Shown: positions 18,083-26,319 of the stretch, piece after piece
Position numbering within the stretch: the stretch's first letter is position 1
How the letters are laid out: each line of letters starts with the position of its first letter
From: Hyphomicrobiales bacterium
GTDB taxonomy: Bacteria > Pseudomonadota > Alphaproteobacteria > Rhizobiales > Aestuariivirgaceae
DNA: 39,356 nt
Reading direction: 5' to 3'
NCBI GenBank assembly: GCA_025359215.1
Contig: JANYHE010000107.1
Coordinates: 1-39,356, forward strand
Made by a program: the position numbers and the translations under genes
The notes under the pieces: generated by a model
Database searches by the model: none
What the model was told of the DNA's origin: nothing
What the model saw: the letters and a program-made list of their open reading frames with translations, nothing else

Positions 18083-18679
18083 GGGTGACAGACCTGAAAC
18101 TGGTGGCAATTGCCCACGGTCTAATTGTTTGACGAACTCAACGGCCACACCCTGATCAATATAGCGCACGACGCGGCCTCGCATTTTGCCGAGCATTAAA
18201 AATGTGCCGACACTTGGCATAACTTCAGTTTTAATCGCAGCGCCTGAAATTGAAATATCAATCACTTCACAATTATAGACGCGCCCATCGGGCAGTGAAA
18301 TTTGGGAAACTTTTTCAGTGGGTTCAAAGCGCGCATGGCGGCGTGTGTCTGGTGCGCCAGAATCTTTGTTGCGCAGCCAATCGATGCGCTGGCGTAAGCG
18401 CTCCAGTCGCGCACCTTGCAACGCATATTCAATTTGAAATCCACCTTCGGCGGGTCCAATAACAACAGCTTCGACGCGCCCAATTTCTTCGAGATAAGCA
18501 ACCAGAGACTGTCCTTTAGAAGGCACTGTAGCGGTCATGAATACTGCGCCATCAGATGTTATACCGACAACTTGACAAGGATGTTCGGACATATCAGGCA
18601 ACATGAACCGCCCAAAGATAATTCCCATTGGCTTAGTGCCATCGATTGGTGGGGTGTTCTCGATATTCAGTGCGCTCAC
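18077..18679 (-). CDS. PilZ-domain protein, likely cyclic-di-GMP effector
   Basis: A 200-residue protein with a C-terminal PilZ domain carrying both ligand motifs: RRHAR (RxxxR, Arg113 and Arg117) and DISISG (D/NxSxxG, 141-146). The first half resembles a second, degenerate PilZ-like barrel without RxxxR, and a basic helix (RLERLRQRIDWLR, about 91-103) joins them. PilZ domains bind cyclic di-GMP and control motility, surface polysaccharide or cell-cycle functions; the target here is unknown. GTG 18679 is the start, six bases after AGAGG. The PAS_5 gene lies upstream on the same strand. Confidence 0.85.
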   Translation of the reverse strand: MSALNIENTPPIDGTKPMGIIFGRFMLPDMSEHPCQVVGITSDGAVFMTATVPSKGQSLVAYLEEIGRVEAVVIGPAEGGFQIEYALQGARLERLRQRIDWLRNKDSGAPDTRRHARFEPTEKVSQISLPDGRVYNCEVIDISISGAAIKTEVMPSVGTFLMLGKMRGRVVRYIDQGVAVEFVKQLDRGQLPPVSGLSPL

Positions 18680-18825
18680 GTTCGACCTCTAACTCTTAGC
18701 CCTTACCGTTCTCACCCCGGGGCGCCTCGGCCTGAAAGCATCAAACCAGCTTCTATTTAGGAACGAGCGAGTAAAGGCAGAGTTAACAGATCGCCAACGT
18801 TTTCACACACAACTAATAATAATTA

Positions 18826-19449
18826 TTATTTTAAGCCGCCTTGAATCACGCGCAAGTGTGAGGGCGCTTGTCGGCCGGTTTGATCAAGCAAGGCATCCCC
18901 TTGTTGATGCTCCGTCCAGATCATGCGGGCTGAAACCAATTCACGCCGCACCAAATGATCAACCGCATTGCGGTTCTGAGCAATGAATGGAAAGAACCCG
19001 CCAATAACTTGAACGCGGTTTAAACTATTGGAAAATATCGGTAAAGCGATCATTTCTGCTGCGACCGTGTTTCCTAAGGTGGAAATGAAACGCATTCTAA
19101 CAAGGCTCGGCTGCGAGCGCTGCAAGGTTACTTCGAGGCATTTATCGACGACGCTGCGCTCAAAATTCTCCCAACCGGCAAGTGCGTCTTTTCCCGTGAG
19201 TTCGCCTTGAAAAAAGTCACAAAGCCTGGTGCCTGCCAAGCGATATTGCCAGCCAGTGTTAAGGATGTTCTTCTCTAAAATCATCATGTCCGGCAAAATC
19301 TGCACCAATTGATGGAGATTCAGATCACTGCGCATGGGGCAGGGTCGTTCAGCACGGATGCTTTCCCAATAACTGAACAAGGCACGGCTACCTGGATGAA
19401 GAATCTGCGTTGCCGTTTGGTCGGTTGATGGTCTATCAATAACTTGCAT
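18826..19449 (-). CDS. PAS_5-family domain protein
   Basis: A 207-residue protein matching the PAS_5 (PF07310) pattern: ALFSYWESIRAERPCPMRSDLN near residue 23 (broken here only as description), YRLAGTRLCDFF with GELTGKD, and a C-terminal beta-rich half. Such proteins are common in Rhizobiales, often close to PilZ genes; they lack an output domain and their ligand is unknown. GGAGG eight bases before ATG 19449 supports the start. It is upstream of the PilZ gene (146-bp gap) and divergent from the rhomboid gene (95 bp). Confidence 0.8.
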   Translation of the reverse strand: MQVIDRPSTDQTATQILHPGSRALFSYWESIRAERPCPMRSDLNLHQLVQILPDMMILEKNILNTGWQYRLAGTRLCDFFQGELTGKDALAGWENFERSVVDKCLEVTLQRSQPSLVRMRFISTLGNTVAAEMIALPIFSNSLNRVQVIGGFFPFIAQNRNAVDHLVRRELVSARMIWTEHQQGDALLDQTGRQAPSHLRVIQGGLK

Positions 19450-19544
19450 AACTTAAGCCTCCAAGAGACAAACTTGCAAAAGCCTGTCCCATTCATGAAC
19501 GTCTGCTGTATGGTGTGCACAAGCTGTGCCATCAGGAGGAAAGC

Positions 19545-20306
19545 GTGACAGATCAATCGGATGCCAATTTTGAAGGCGAATACGCTCCTAAAACACGACA
19601 ACCCTTTTTCAATATTCCTCCGGTTATTATCGCAGTCGTTGCGATTTTGGTGCTGATCCATGGTGTGTTGCGGTTTGAAGGGCTGTCGTGGCAAATCTTC
19701 TCGCAATATGCTTTTGCCTTCATTCCCATCCGCTTCACGTCCTCGATTTTTCCGCAAATGAAGGGATCAGCCTATTGGAGCATGTTAACCTATGGCCTGC
19801 TTCACGCTGATTGGACTCATTTGGGGTTCAACAGCCTTTGGCTGATAATTTTTTCCAAGCCTGTGGTGTTGCGCATTGGCAGTTGGCGATATTTAGTATT
19901 GCTCGCCATTTCGACAATTGCTGGTGCTGTGGCGGGTCTCATAGTTCATTGGGGAGAGTTTGTGGTAATGGTGGGTATCTCCGCTGGTGTTTCGGGCATG
20001 ATTGCTGCTGCTATTCCTATTATGTATGCGGGCAATGTTGGCATGGCTACCATGACACAGCGCCAAATTAAGCGTGTGCAGCCTTTGTCTCCATTGCAAA
20101 TTTTGAAAAACAAGCAAGCAATGGTGTTCACACTCATGTGGCTGGCGCTCACCATGTTCACCGCCACCAGCCAATATATGACAGGAACTGCATTTCTTGA
20201 AGAGCGCGTAATTGCCTGGGAAGCCCACTTGGGCGGTTTCATTGCAGGCTTTATTGCATTCTATCTTTTAGATTATTCGAGTGCTAGGCTGAAAAAACAA
20301 TCATAG
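19545..20306 (+). CDS. Rhomboid family intramembrane serine protease
   Basis: A 253-residue polytopic membrane protein with rhomboid signatures: HADWTHLGFNSLW (the L1/TM2 His-Asn motif), GVSG with catalytic Ser150, and EAHLGGFIAG with catalytic His228. A longer polar loop (about residues 160-190) separates TM4 and TM5. Rhomboids cleave transmembrane segments; the substrate is unknown. The start is GTG 19545 because a perfect AGGAGG lies five bases upstream; the longer frame from 19515 would run through this ribosome site. The CBS gene follows after 9 bp, so the two are an operon. Confidence 0.88.
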   Translation: MTDQSDANFEGEYAPKTRQPFFNIPPVIIAVVAILVLIHGVLRFEGLSWQIFSQYAFAFIPIRFTSSIFPQMKGSAYWSMLTYGLLHADWTHLGFNSLWLIIFSKPVVLRIGSWRYLVLLAISTIAGAVAGLIVHWGEFVVMVGISAGVSGMIAAAIPIMYAGNVGMATMTQRQIKRVQPLSPLQILKNKQAMVFTLMWLALTMFTATSQYMTGTAFLEERVIAWEAHLGGFIAGFIAFYLLDYSSARLKKQS

Positions 20307-20315
20307 GAGGACGCG

Positions 20316-20750
20316 ATGTCAGTAGCCCACATCCTCAGCACCAAGAGCCGCGATGTTATCACGGCCAAGTCGCAAGACACGGTGCGAAGCATTGCTCAAA
20401 CCTTAGCAACGAAACGAATAGGCGCCGTTGTCATTCTCAGCGCCACAGGCAAAATTGAAGGCATCATCTCAGAACGTGACGTGGTGCGCTGCATCGCACT
20501 GGATGGGGCGGGGGCTTTGGATCTGGAAGTTTCCAGCGTGATGACTGCCAAAGTTAAAACGTGCTCTGAAACCGATAGCGAGTCGGAATTGATGGCGATG
20601 ATGACCGAAAATAGAATCCGTCATCTGCCCGTTGTGCACAATGGCAAACTCACGGGTATGATTTCGATCGGGGATTTGGTGAAATTCAGAATTGAAGCCA
20701 TCGAGCGCGAAGCGGCTGATATGAAGGCCTATATTTCTAACGCGGGGTAG
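20316..20750 (+). CDS. Tandem CBS-domain protein
   Basis: A 144-residue stand-alone pair of CBS domains: the first with GAVVILSATGKIEGIISERDVVR, given here only in part (GIISERD at about 49-55), and the second with RHLPVVHNGKLTGMISIGDLV-type end (GMISIGD, about 113-119). CBS pairs bind adenine nucleotides (AMP, ATP, NAD) and regulate partner proteins. It has its own AGGAGG site and follows the rhomboid gene by 9 bp. Partner unknown. Confidence 0.9.
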   Translation: MSVAHILSTKSRDVITAKSQDTVRSIAQTLATKRIGAVVILSATGKIEGIISERDVVRCIALDGAGALDLEVSSVMTAKVKTCSETDSESELMAMMTENRIRHLPVVHNGKLTGMISIGDLVKFRIEAIEREAADMKAYISNAG

Positions 20751-20753
20751 AGC

Positions 20754-20936
20754 GCGAAGTCTGCTTACCGTGATCAAAATTAAATTCTCCCTCCCCTTTT
20801 CTAGGGGAGGGTAGGGTGGGGTTCTGTCTGCGAGTCAGATATTCAACCATTGCGCCTGCTGAACCAACCCCACCCCGCCCTCCCCCGAAGGAGGGGAGGG
20901 AGAAGAGGGTTAGTGGTTAGAGTATTATGACTTCGC
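20754..20936. repeat. Nested inverted repeat between convergent genes
   Basis: Two 39-bp arms (20785-20823 and 20866-20904) match at about 32 of 39 positions when inverted; each arm itself is a hairpin, CCCTCCCC-type with GGGGAGGG, followed by GGGTGGGG. Most differences keep the local hairpins paired. An outer 8-bp pair GCGAAGTC (20754-20761) and GACTTCGC (20929-20936) flanks the element. It occupies the whole gap between the CBS gene and hisI and may act as a bidirectional terminator. The architecture resembles the element at 14434-14588. Confidence 0.8.
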
Positions 20937-20937
20937 C

Positions 20938-21303
20938 TTAATCGATAAACTTCAGACGGGTTCCGTCGACCGATCTATAAAAGCAACTGCGCCGCCCGGT
21001 GTGGCAAGCATTGCCTTTGCCTTGCGGTTTCACCATCACCAACAAAGCATCCTGATCACAATCCACACGCATTTCTTGCACGGCGAAAGTCTCGCCCGAG
21101 GTAGCGCCCTTCTTCCAAAGTTCAGCGCGAGAACGGCTCCAGAAATGCACAATGCCTGTTCGCACTGTCTCATCAAAGGCCTGCCGGTTCATATAGGCAA
21201 ACATGAGAACGGCGTTATCAGCTATATCACACACAATTGCCGCGATGAGACCTTGGGCATCAAATTTTAGCTGAAACTCAAGTGTCTCATCGGCATTTTT
21301 CAC
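20938..21303 (-). CDS. hisI: Phosphoribosyl-AMP cyclohydrolase
   Basis: Third step of histidine biosynthesis, opening the adenine ring of phosphoribosyl-AMP. The 121-residue stand-alone enzyme has the metal-binding motifs DCDQDALL (Mg/Zn, 81-88, Cys82) and [12 protein letters not shown] (Cys100, Cys107), all intact. The start is GTG 21303, overlapping the folE stop by 4 bp (GTGA), so the two are translationally coupled. There is no fused HisE domain, as usual in alphaproteobacteria. Confidence 0.95.
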   Translation of the reverse strand: MKNADETLEFQLKFDAQGLIAAIVCDIADNAVLMFAYMNRQAFDETVRTGIVHFWSRSRAELWKKGATSGETFAVQEMRVDCDQDALLVMVKPQGKGNACHTGRRSCFYRSVDGTRLKFID

Positions 21304-21929
21304 AGCGAATAGTTGCTCTTGGGTGCACGCACCATATCAATGAACCGCACTTGCATCACAGGATTGGTTTTAAATTCACCTGTAAACTGCGTCGTAATCG
21401 TTGCCACATCATGCTTTTGAACGCCACGCATGGACATGCAAGTGTGGGCTGCCTCAATCATCACAGCAACACCGCGTGCTCCTAAATGATCGGTAATGGC
21501 CTTTGCAATTTGAGCTGTCATTGCTTCTTGAATTTGTAAGCGTTTGGCGAAGGCCTCGACAACGCGGGCAATTTTAGAAATTCCAACCACGGCACCATTA
21601 GGCAAGTAAGCAACATGCACACGGCCATAGAACGGCGCCATGTGATGCTCGCAGTGCGATGAGAATTGAATATCGCGCAACATGACCATATCGTCATAAC
21701 CGCTGATTTCAGCAAATGTGCGATCTAAAATTTCCGCTGGGTCTTGTTCATATCCAGCATAATATTCTTTGAAAGCTTTGGTCACACGGCGCGGTGTGTC
21801 GATCAGCCCTTCACGCGAGGGGTCATCGCCCGCCCACGCGAGAAGCGTGCGCACGGCTGCTTCAGCCTCTTCTTTGGTAGGCATAGTAACCGGCATAGAC
21901 GGTGGTCTCTGGTGAACTTTGGCATCCAT
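21300..21929 (-). CDS. folE: GTP cyclohydrolase I
   Basis: First enzyme of tetrahydrofolate biosynthesis: converts GTP to 7,8-dihydroneopterin triphosphate. The 209-residue protein carries the zinc ligands Cys93 and His96 in SHCEHHM and Cys164 in HTCMSMRG, plus the [17 protein letters not shown]-type region and TQFTGEF. It sits upstream of hisI, a folE-hisI pairing seen in Rhizobiales. ATG 21929 follows a GGGAAGAG stretch. It is divergent from the IscU-like gene. Confidence 0.96.
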   Translation of the reverse strand: MDAKVHQRPPSMPVTMPTKEEAEAAVRTLLAWAGDDPSREGLIDTPRRVTKAFKEYYAGYEQDPAEILDRTFAEISGYDDMVMLRDIQFSSHCEHHMAPFYGRVHVAYLPNGAVVGISKIARVVEAFAKRLQIQEAMTAQIAKAITDHLGARGVAVMIEAAHTCMSMRGVQKHDVATITTQFTGEFKTNPVMQVRFIDMVRAPKSNYSL

Positions 21930-22089
21930 GGCTTAAACTCTTCCCTTGGCAGCACATTGATCGGAATTGAGACTACGGTTAAACTTACGCCTCAGATCAG
22001 AATATTATTCCCGCTTCACAAACCTTATGCCGCACCCCATATCATGAGCGGCGCATGTTAAGCAAACTACATGACCAAGGCATTTGGAT

Positions 22090-22539
22090 ATGATCAACGA
22101 AATATACAACCGAAAAATATTGGAATTTGCTGCAAATATCCCTCACCTAAAACGTTTGGAACATCCAGATGCTACAGCGGTGGGTCATTCCAAACTGTGC
22201 GGATCGAAGGTTACCGTTGATATTGCAATGGAAAATGGTGTGGTCAGCGATTTTGGTCAGGATGTAAAGGCCTGCGCATTGGGCCAAGCGTCTTCGTCTG
22301 TCATGGGTGCGCATATTATTGGCTCAACCGCCGCTGAACTTCGTGTTTTGCGCGAAACCATGTATAAAATGCTCAAAGAAAATGGCGAACCGCCGCATGG
22401 CAAATGGTCGGATCTTGAAGCGCTCATCCCCGTGCGTGACTACAAGGCCAGACACGCCTCGACGCTTCTCACTTTTGATGCTGTAGTCGATGCAGTGAAT
22501 CAGATAGAGGCCAAGCATGAAAGCGCCAACAGCCATTAA
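22090..22539 (+). CDS. IscU/SufU-like iron-sulfur cluster scaffold protein
   Basis: A 149-residue protein with the NifU_N/IscU fold. Cys37 in KLCGSKV and Cys62 in VKACALGQAS match the first two cluster ligands; the third ligand position, normally Cys, appears as Ser124/Thr125 in RHASTLLTF. The first conserved region is also followed by the usual GxDVKACAxG context. So it is a scaffold homologue whose cluster-binding mode may differ from IscU. ATG 22090 is chosen over the TTG at 22084 because AAGG lies nine bases before the ATG. It overlaps the cupin gene by 23 bp. Confidence 0.85.
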   Translation: MINEIYNRKILEFAANIPHLKRLEHPDATAVGHSKLCGSKVTVDIAMENGVVSDFGQDVKACALGQASSSVMGAHIIGSTAAELRVLRETMYKMLKENGEPPHGKWSDLEALIPVRDYKARHASTLLTFDAVVDAVNQIEAKHESANSH

Positions 22540-22984
22540 TTCAACCGACGCGCCCAAGCGTGAAGGTTCGCGCTATCCTGCTCCCCACAACGAACCCTGC
22601 ATGCATCGTACAAAGCATGTTTTAGGAGATGTGTTTGGTCTTGATCAATTTGGCGTCAATCTGGCTATACTGCAACCGGGTGCTTGGTCATCGCAGCGCC
22701 ATTGGCATGAAAACGAAGATGAATTTATTTATGTAGTTGAGGGCATGATCACATTGAGTGATGATGACGGCGATCATCTTCTCTCACCGGGAATGTGTGC
22801 AGGTTTCAAAGCTGGCAATGGCAATGGCCATTGCTTGAAGAACTTGACTGATAAGCCAGTGAAATATCTTGAAGTTGGCACGCGCTCCGCAAATGACACC
22901 GCATGGTATAGCGACATTGATATGAAAGTCGAAGTGCTCAACCGCGTGAACACATACACAAAGAAAGACGGCACACCGTTCTGA
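22517..22984 (+). CDS. Cupin-domain protein
   Basis: A 155-residue single-cupin protein. The first cupin motif RHWHENEDEFIYVVEG supplies His62, His64 and Glu68 as likely metal ligands, and His105 in GNGHCLKN is the likely fourth. A similar gene set is common in Rhizobiales, usually annotated simply as cupin. Enzymatic role unknown. It overlaps the IscU-like gene by 23 bp and is therefore probably translationally coupled; it converges with the MFS gene with a gap of five bases. Confidence 0.85.
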   Translation: MKAPTAINSTDAPKREGSRYPAPHNEPCMHRTKHVLGDVFGLDQFGVNLAILQPGAWSSQRHWHENEDEFIYVVEGMITLSDDDGDHLLSPGMCAGFKAGNGNGHCLKNLTDKPVKYLEVGTRSANDTAWYSDIDMKVEVLNRVNTYTKKDGTPF

Positions 22985-22989
22985 ACGAA

Positions 22990-24123
22990 CTATTGATAAG
23001 TTTTGTTTTGCATCAATCCATAGCCCGCAGCGCAACCCACCAGCGCCAAGAGCAGCGGCCAAAAATAGCTGAAACCAGCTGCCGTGAGCAAAGCGACAAT
23101 GAGACAACCAAGACCCGTTCCCAAATCCCAAGCGCCTTCAGTGGCAACCTTGAACCGCAGAGGGCATGTGGAGGCTTTAGCCATATTGTAAATGCGCGAC
23201 ATGAGCACTGGCATGTAAAGCGGAAATGCGATGGCACCAAACGCACTGGCGGCAATTGCATTCCATGGTGAAGCAAAACTGATAGCTTTAAGAATTATGG
23301 CAAGCGCCATTGCACCATAAGCGATTTGCACAGAACGCTTATGGTGGCCAAGATCAATCATGCGGCCCACGCCCAAACTCATCACAGCGCCAATCAATCC
23401 GGCAAAAGCCAATGTGCCACCATAAGCACCAAAGTTTTCACCCAGTGTTTGAAAGAGCGCGATAACCCATGTGAAGAAAAAACTCGAAATAATCAGGCCA
23501 TCGGTAAAAAACAGTAGCGATGCAAACCGTCTTGTCTTGGGTTCAAGTACGGCACGGTCCAAAACGCGAGAATTGGGTGCAGACATGAGAGGCAGCACCG
23601 CCATAGCCTCGATAGCGGCAGCTGCTGCAAAGGCATAAAAATGGCCGGCATAAACCAGCAAAAAACTACCAACTAAGGGTGCAATAATTCCCATGAGGGC
23701 ATTTATGGCCTCACGCGCACTGACTTGAGCACCTCGATTTTTCTCGTCACCGAGTTGTGCTACATAGGCATGATGGCATGTCCAATAGAAAGCCGTGCTC
23801 AACGCATCAAACACAATAAACACAAATAACATGGGCCCAATGCCATCGACAGCGATTAACAAAAGATAAGACAGTGAAACCATTAACGTGCCGAGCACCA
23901 GCCCATTGCGAAGGCCAATTCGCTTTACAACAGGCAACACGATCTGGCGCAAAGCAATGCGCAAGAGAAAAAGCGCAGCCAGTGCTGCAAAAACCAACGG
24001 TGCTGAAATTCCTGCTTTGATCAGATAAACAAAGACAAAAACACCGCCAACATTCTCAGCAAATGTCTGCAATGCCGCATGAATGTAAAGGCGGTTGATG
24101 GAACTGTTATCAAAGAACGGCAT
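22990..24123 (-). CDS. MFS transporter, second of a tandem pair
   Basis: A 377-residue membrane protein of the major facilitator superfamily, about 12 hydrophobic segments. The N-terminus (FFDNSSINRLYIH) is nearly the same as in the upstream gene, and both share VKRIGLRNGL, TAFYWTCHHAYVAQLGDE, RGAQVSAREAI and VGRMIDLGHHKRSVQI. These shared blocks show a tandem gene duplication. Substrate unknown; no resistance-specific motif was recognised. Its start overlaps the end of the upstream paralogue by 14 bp, so the two are co-translated. Confidence 0.85.
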   Translation of the reverse strand: MPFFDNSSINRLYIHAALQTFAENVGGVFVFVYLIKAGISAPLVFAALAALFLLRIALRQIVLPVVKRIGLRNGLVLGTLMVSLSYLLLIAVDGIGPMLFVFIVFDALSTAFYWTCHHAYVAQLGDEKNRGAQVSAREAINALMGIIAPLVGSFLLVYAGHFYAFAAAAAIEAMAVLPLMSAPNSRVLDRAVLEPKTRRFASLLFFTDGLIISSFFFTWVIALFQTLGENFGAYGGTLAFAGLIGAVMSLGVGRMIDLGHHKRSVQIAYGAMALAIILKAISFASPWNAIAASAFGAIAFPLYMPVLMSRIYNMAKASTCPLRFKVATEGAWDLGTGLGCLIVALLTAAGFSYFWPLLLALVGCAAGYGLMQNKTYQ

Positions 24124-25276
24124 GACTTTCCAGTATCGTGGTGGAGCGCTGATTGTACCACTGCAAAATTAGGTAGACACCCATGCAACCACCGAGCCCC
24201 ATGATGAGAGGCCAGAAGAAACTGAAGCCCGCATAAATCATGGCAGCAGCGGCAAAGCAGCCTAGACCTGCACCTGCATCGAAACCATTTTCGGCGACAA
24301 CATTAAATCGAAATGTGCATCCTGTTGCTTTGCCCACATTATAAAGTGGAGCCATAATGGACGACATATAAAGTGGCCCAGCCACAGCACCCAGCATGTT
24401 GGCGGCAACCGCACCCCACACAAAATGATAGCCGAAAGCCTCTGCCAAAACGGTGCCGGCCATAAATGCCAAACCAATTTGAACTGATCGTTTGTGGTGA
24501 CCAAGATCAATCAAACGGCCCACACCCAATCCCATCACCGCGCCAACTATGCTGGCAAATGCAATCGCGCCAGCATAGGCATTAAAATTTTCGCCCAGCG
24601 TTTTAAACAAAACGATGCGCCAGCCAAAATTGACAGCAAGCGCAACAACGCCGTCTGAGAATGACATGCCAAAGGCAAAAAGTTTTGCTTTTCGGTCAAT
24701 CGTCGTTTCGGGCAAAATCTCCATGCGGGGCACTGCGAAAAGGGGAATAATGGCTAATGAATTTACTATTGCTGCAGCCGCAAAAGCATAGAACGGCCCA
24801 AAAAGTGTCAGCACAAATCCGCCAAATAACGGACCAATAATTCCGGTCAGCGCAAAAATCGCTTCTCTCGCACTCACTTGCGCACCACGATGTTCTTCAT
24901 CGCCCAACCGCGCCACGCACGCATGGTAACACGTCCAATAAAATGCTGTGCCGCACGCTGCTATGATCACATAGGCAATCAGCCATGGGCCAACACTGTG
25001 AACATTGGCCAAAAATAGAAACCCAGAAGCTTCAATCCCGGTGCCCATAATGAGGCCATTGCGCAGGCCAATCCGTTTTACAATCGGCACCACCGCCATT
25101 CTGAAAATCAACCGCGATAATATCATAACAGAGATTGTAAGGAAAACCACCGGCAAGGCCATGCCTTCCTTAAGTAAATACACAAATACAAAAGCACTGC
25201 CCGCATTAAAAGCAAAGCTTTGCAGGCCGACGTGCATATAGATTCGGTTGATTGAACTGTTTTGAAAAAATTGCAT
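24110..25276 (-). CDS. MFS transporter, first of a tandem pair
   Basis: A 388-residue MFS protein, paralogous to the next gene. ATG 25276 is chosen because the protein then begins MQFFQNSSINRIYMH, matching the paralogue's MPFFDNSSINRLYIH; a start at 25309 would add 11 residues not found in the paralogue. VKRIGLRNGL, TAFYWTCYHACVARLGDE and VGRLIDLGHHKRSVQI are shared. The loop between helices 4 and 5 (RGAQVSAREAI) is highly conserved between the two, so that region is probably functionally important. Substrate unknown. Confidence 0.85.
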   Translation of the reverse strand: MQFFQNSSINRIYMHVGLQSFAFNAGSAFVFVYLLKEGMALPVVFLTISVMILSRLIFRMAVVPIVKRIGLRNGLIMGTGIEASGFLFLANVHSVGPWLIAYVIIAACGTAFYWTCYHACVARLGDEEHRGAQVSAREAIFALTGIIGPLFGGFVLTLFGPFYAFAAAAIVNSLAIIPLFAVPRMEILPETTIDRKAKLFAFGMSFSDGVVALAVNFGWRIVLFKTLGENFNAYAGAIAFASIVGAVMGLGVGRLIDLGHHKRSVQIGLAFMAGTVLAEAFGYHFVWGAVAANMLGAVAGPLYMSSIMAPLYNVGKATGCTFRFNVVAENGFDAGAGLGCFAAAAMIYAGFSFFWPLIMGLGGCMGVYLILQWYNQRSTTILESHAVL

Positions 25277-25360
25277 GATCTTCAATAGAAGAATAAAGTG
25301 ATCTTGCACAGGCGCTTGACAGGGCAGGGCCCCTCATCTATCCAGCGCGAATAGCAAGTT

Positions 25361-25437
25361 GCGGAAGTAGCTCAGTTGGTTAGAGCGCCGCCCTGTCACG
25401 GCGGAGGTCGCGGGTTCGAGCCCCGTCTTTCGCGCCA
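25361..25437 (+). tRNA. tRNA-Asp (anticodon GUC)
   Basis: A 77-nt cloverleaf with encoded CCA. Acceptor stem GCGGAAG/CTTTCGC (one G-T), D-arm AGCTCAGTTGGTTAGAGC, anticodon stem CCGCC/GGCGG around CTGTCAC (anticodon GTC), and T-loop TTCGAGC on CGGG/CCCG. It sits about 0.5 kb upstream of nuoA, as in other Rhizobiales. Confidence 0.97.
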
Positions 25438-25452
25438 TTTGCTTCTAAACAT

Positions 25453-25480
25453 AAAGGCCGCTTCGCAGCGGCCTTTTGCT
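25453..25480 (+). terminator. Rho-independent terminator after tRNA-Asp
   Basis: AAAGGCCGCT / AGCGGCCTTT forms a perfect 10-bp stem with loop TCGC, followed by TTGCTTTT. It starts 15 bp beyond the tRNA. The near-symmetric A and T runs also let it end transcription from the minus-strand HdeA-like gene. Confidence 0.88.
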
Positions 25481-25486
25481 TTTGGT

Positions 25487-25774
25487 TTATTGCGTCAATT
25501 GTTGAATGGCAGTCATTAAACCCAGTTCAGGGTTTGCGCCACATTTCTCTCCTATGGCAGTGCCACTGGCTTCCAGCGATGCCAGATCAATCGTTGTATC
25601 CCCAGCCTTGCCACCATAATATCCATGCAACCAGATCAAAAGGTAGCTTACGTCTTCTTTTGACATGGTTCCAATATCGGAACATTTAACCGTCGAAACG
25701 TCGATAACTTCGGCATAACTTGGTGTTGTGTAGGCCAAGCCTAAAATAGCTGTGGCGAAGAGTAGTTTTTTCAT
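25487..25774 (-). CDS. HdeA/HdeB-like periplasmic acid-stress protein
   Basis: A 95-residue exported protein. A signal peptide (MKKLLF, hydrophobic core, PSYA cleavage site) gives a mature protein of about 74 residues with exactly two Cys (Cys31 and Cys78), which in HdeA form a disulfide. The VKCSDI start, LLIWLHGYYGG and CGANPELGLM match the HdeA/HdeB family, periplasmic chaperones that prevent aggregation at low pH. ATG 25774 follows GAGGA; a longer frame from 25888 would put the signal peptide inside the protein. It is divergent from nuoA. Confidence 0.8.
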   Translation of the reverse strand: MKKLLFATAILGLAYTTPSYAEVIDVSTVKCSDIGTMSKEDVSYLLIWLHGYYGGKAGDTTIDLASLEASGTAIGEKCGANPELGLMTAIQQLTQ

Positions 25775-25953
25775 TTGCGTTGTCCTCGAATCGAAAACTC
25801 GCCCCCAGTGTCTGATGCTTTTCAGCGATTTCAGCTTTAAATCCAAGGGGAACACTAAGGATATAGGAGATCCTGAAATAAGCGACATTTGGAAGCCTTG
25901 CGAATTAGTGTGCGCTGCGATAACAACGCGTCAGAATTAAGAGAACGGGGCAC

Positions 25954-26319
25954 ATGCAAGCACTGCTGTTAAGTTATCTGCCAATTGTTATTTTTATGGG
26001 AATTGCCACCGCCATTGCGCTGCTTCTCATGATTACACCGATTCTACTTGCTTATAAAAATCCGGACCCAGAAAAGCTGTCTGCTTACGAGTGCGGTTTT
26101 GCGGCTTTTGACGATGCACGCATGAAATTTGATGTGCGGTTTTATCTTGTGTCAATTTTATTCATCATCTTCGATTTGGAAGTGGCCTTTCTGTTTCCAT
26201 GGGCCATAAGCCTCGGAAAAATTGGGCTTTTTGGCTTCTGGTCGATGATTGTTTTTCTCGCCGTGCTGACCGTAGGGTTTATCTATGAGTGGCGCAAAGG
26301 AGCATTGGAATGGGATTGA
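25954..26319 (+). CDS. nuoA: NADH-quinone oxidoreductase subunit A
   Basis: First gene of the complex I operon. The 121-residue protein has three membrane helices and the conserved KLSAYECGF loop with its Cys (about 44-50), FDVRFYLV, and [12 protein letters not shown] in the second helix. It lies near the quinone channel at the junction of the hydrophilic and membrane arms. nuoB overlaps its end by 10 bp. The upstream divergent region (25775-25953) probably carries the operon promoter, but no strong -35/-10 pair is visible. Confidence 0.97.
   Translation: MQALLLSYLPIVIFMGIATAIALLLMITPILLAYKNPDPEKLSAYECGFAAFDDARMKFDVRFYLVSILFIIFDLEVAFLFPWAISLGKIGLFGFWSMIVFLAVLTVGFIYEWRKGALEWD

Noticed and set aside
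25361-25437. Integration of a genomic island at tRNA-Asp
   Set aside because: No integrase and no duplicated tRNA 3' end were seen on either side; the flanking genes are core genes in the expected order on the nuo side.
25889-25953. A nuo operon promoter (TTGCGA and GATAAC, 15-bp spacing)
   Set aside because: Both boxes are weak and the spacing is short, so I do not list it as a feature although a promoter must lie in this divergent region.
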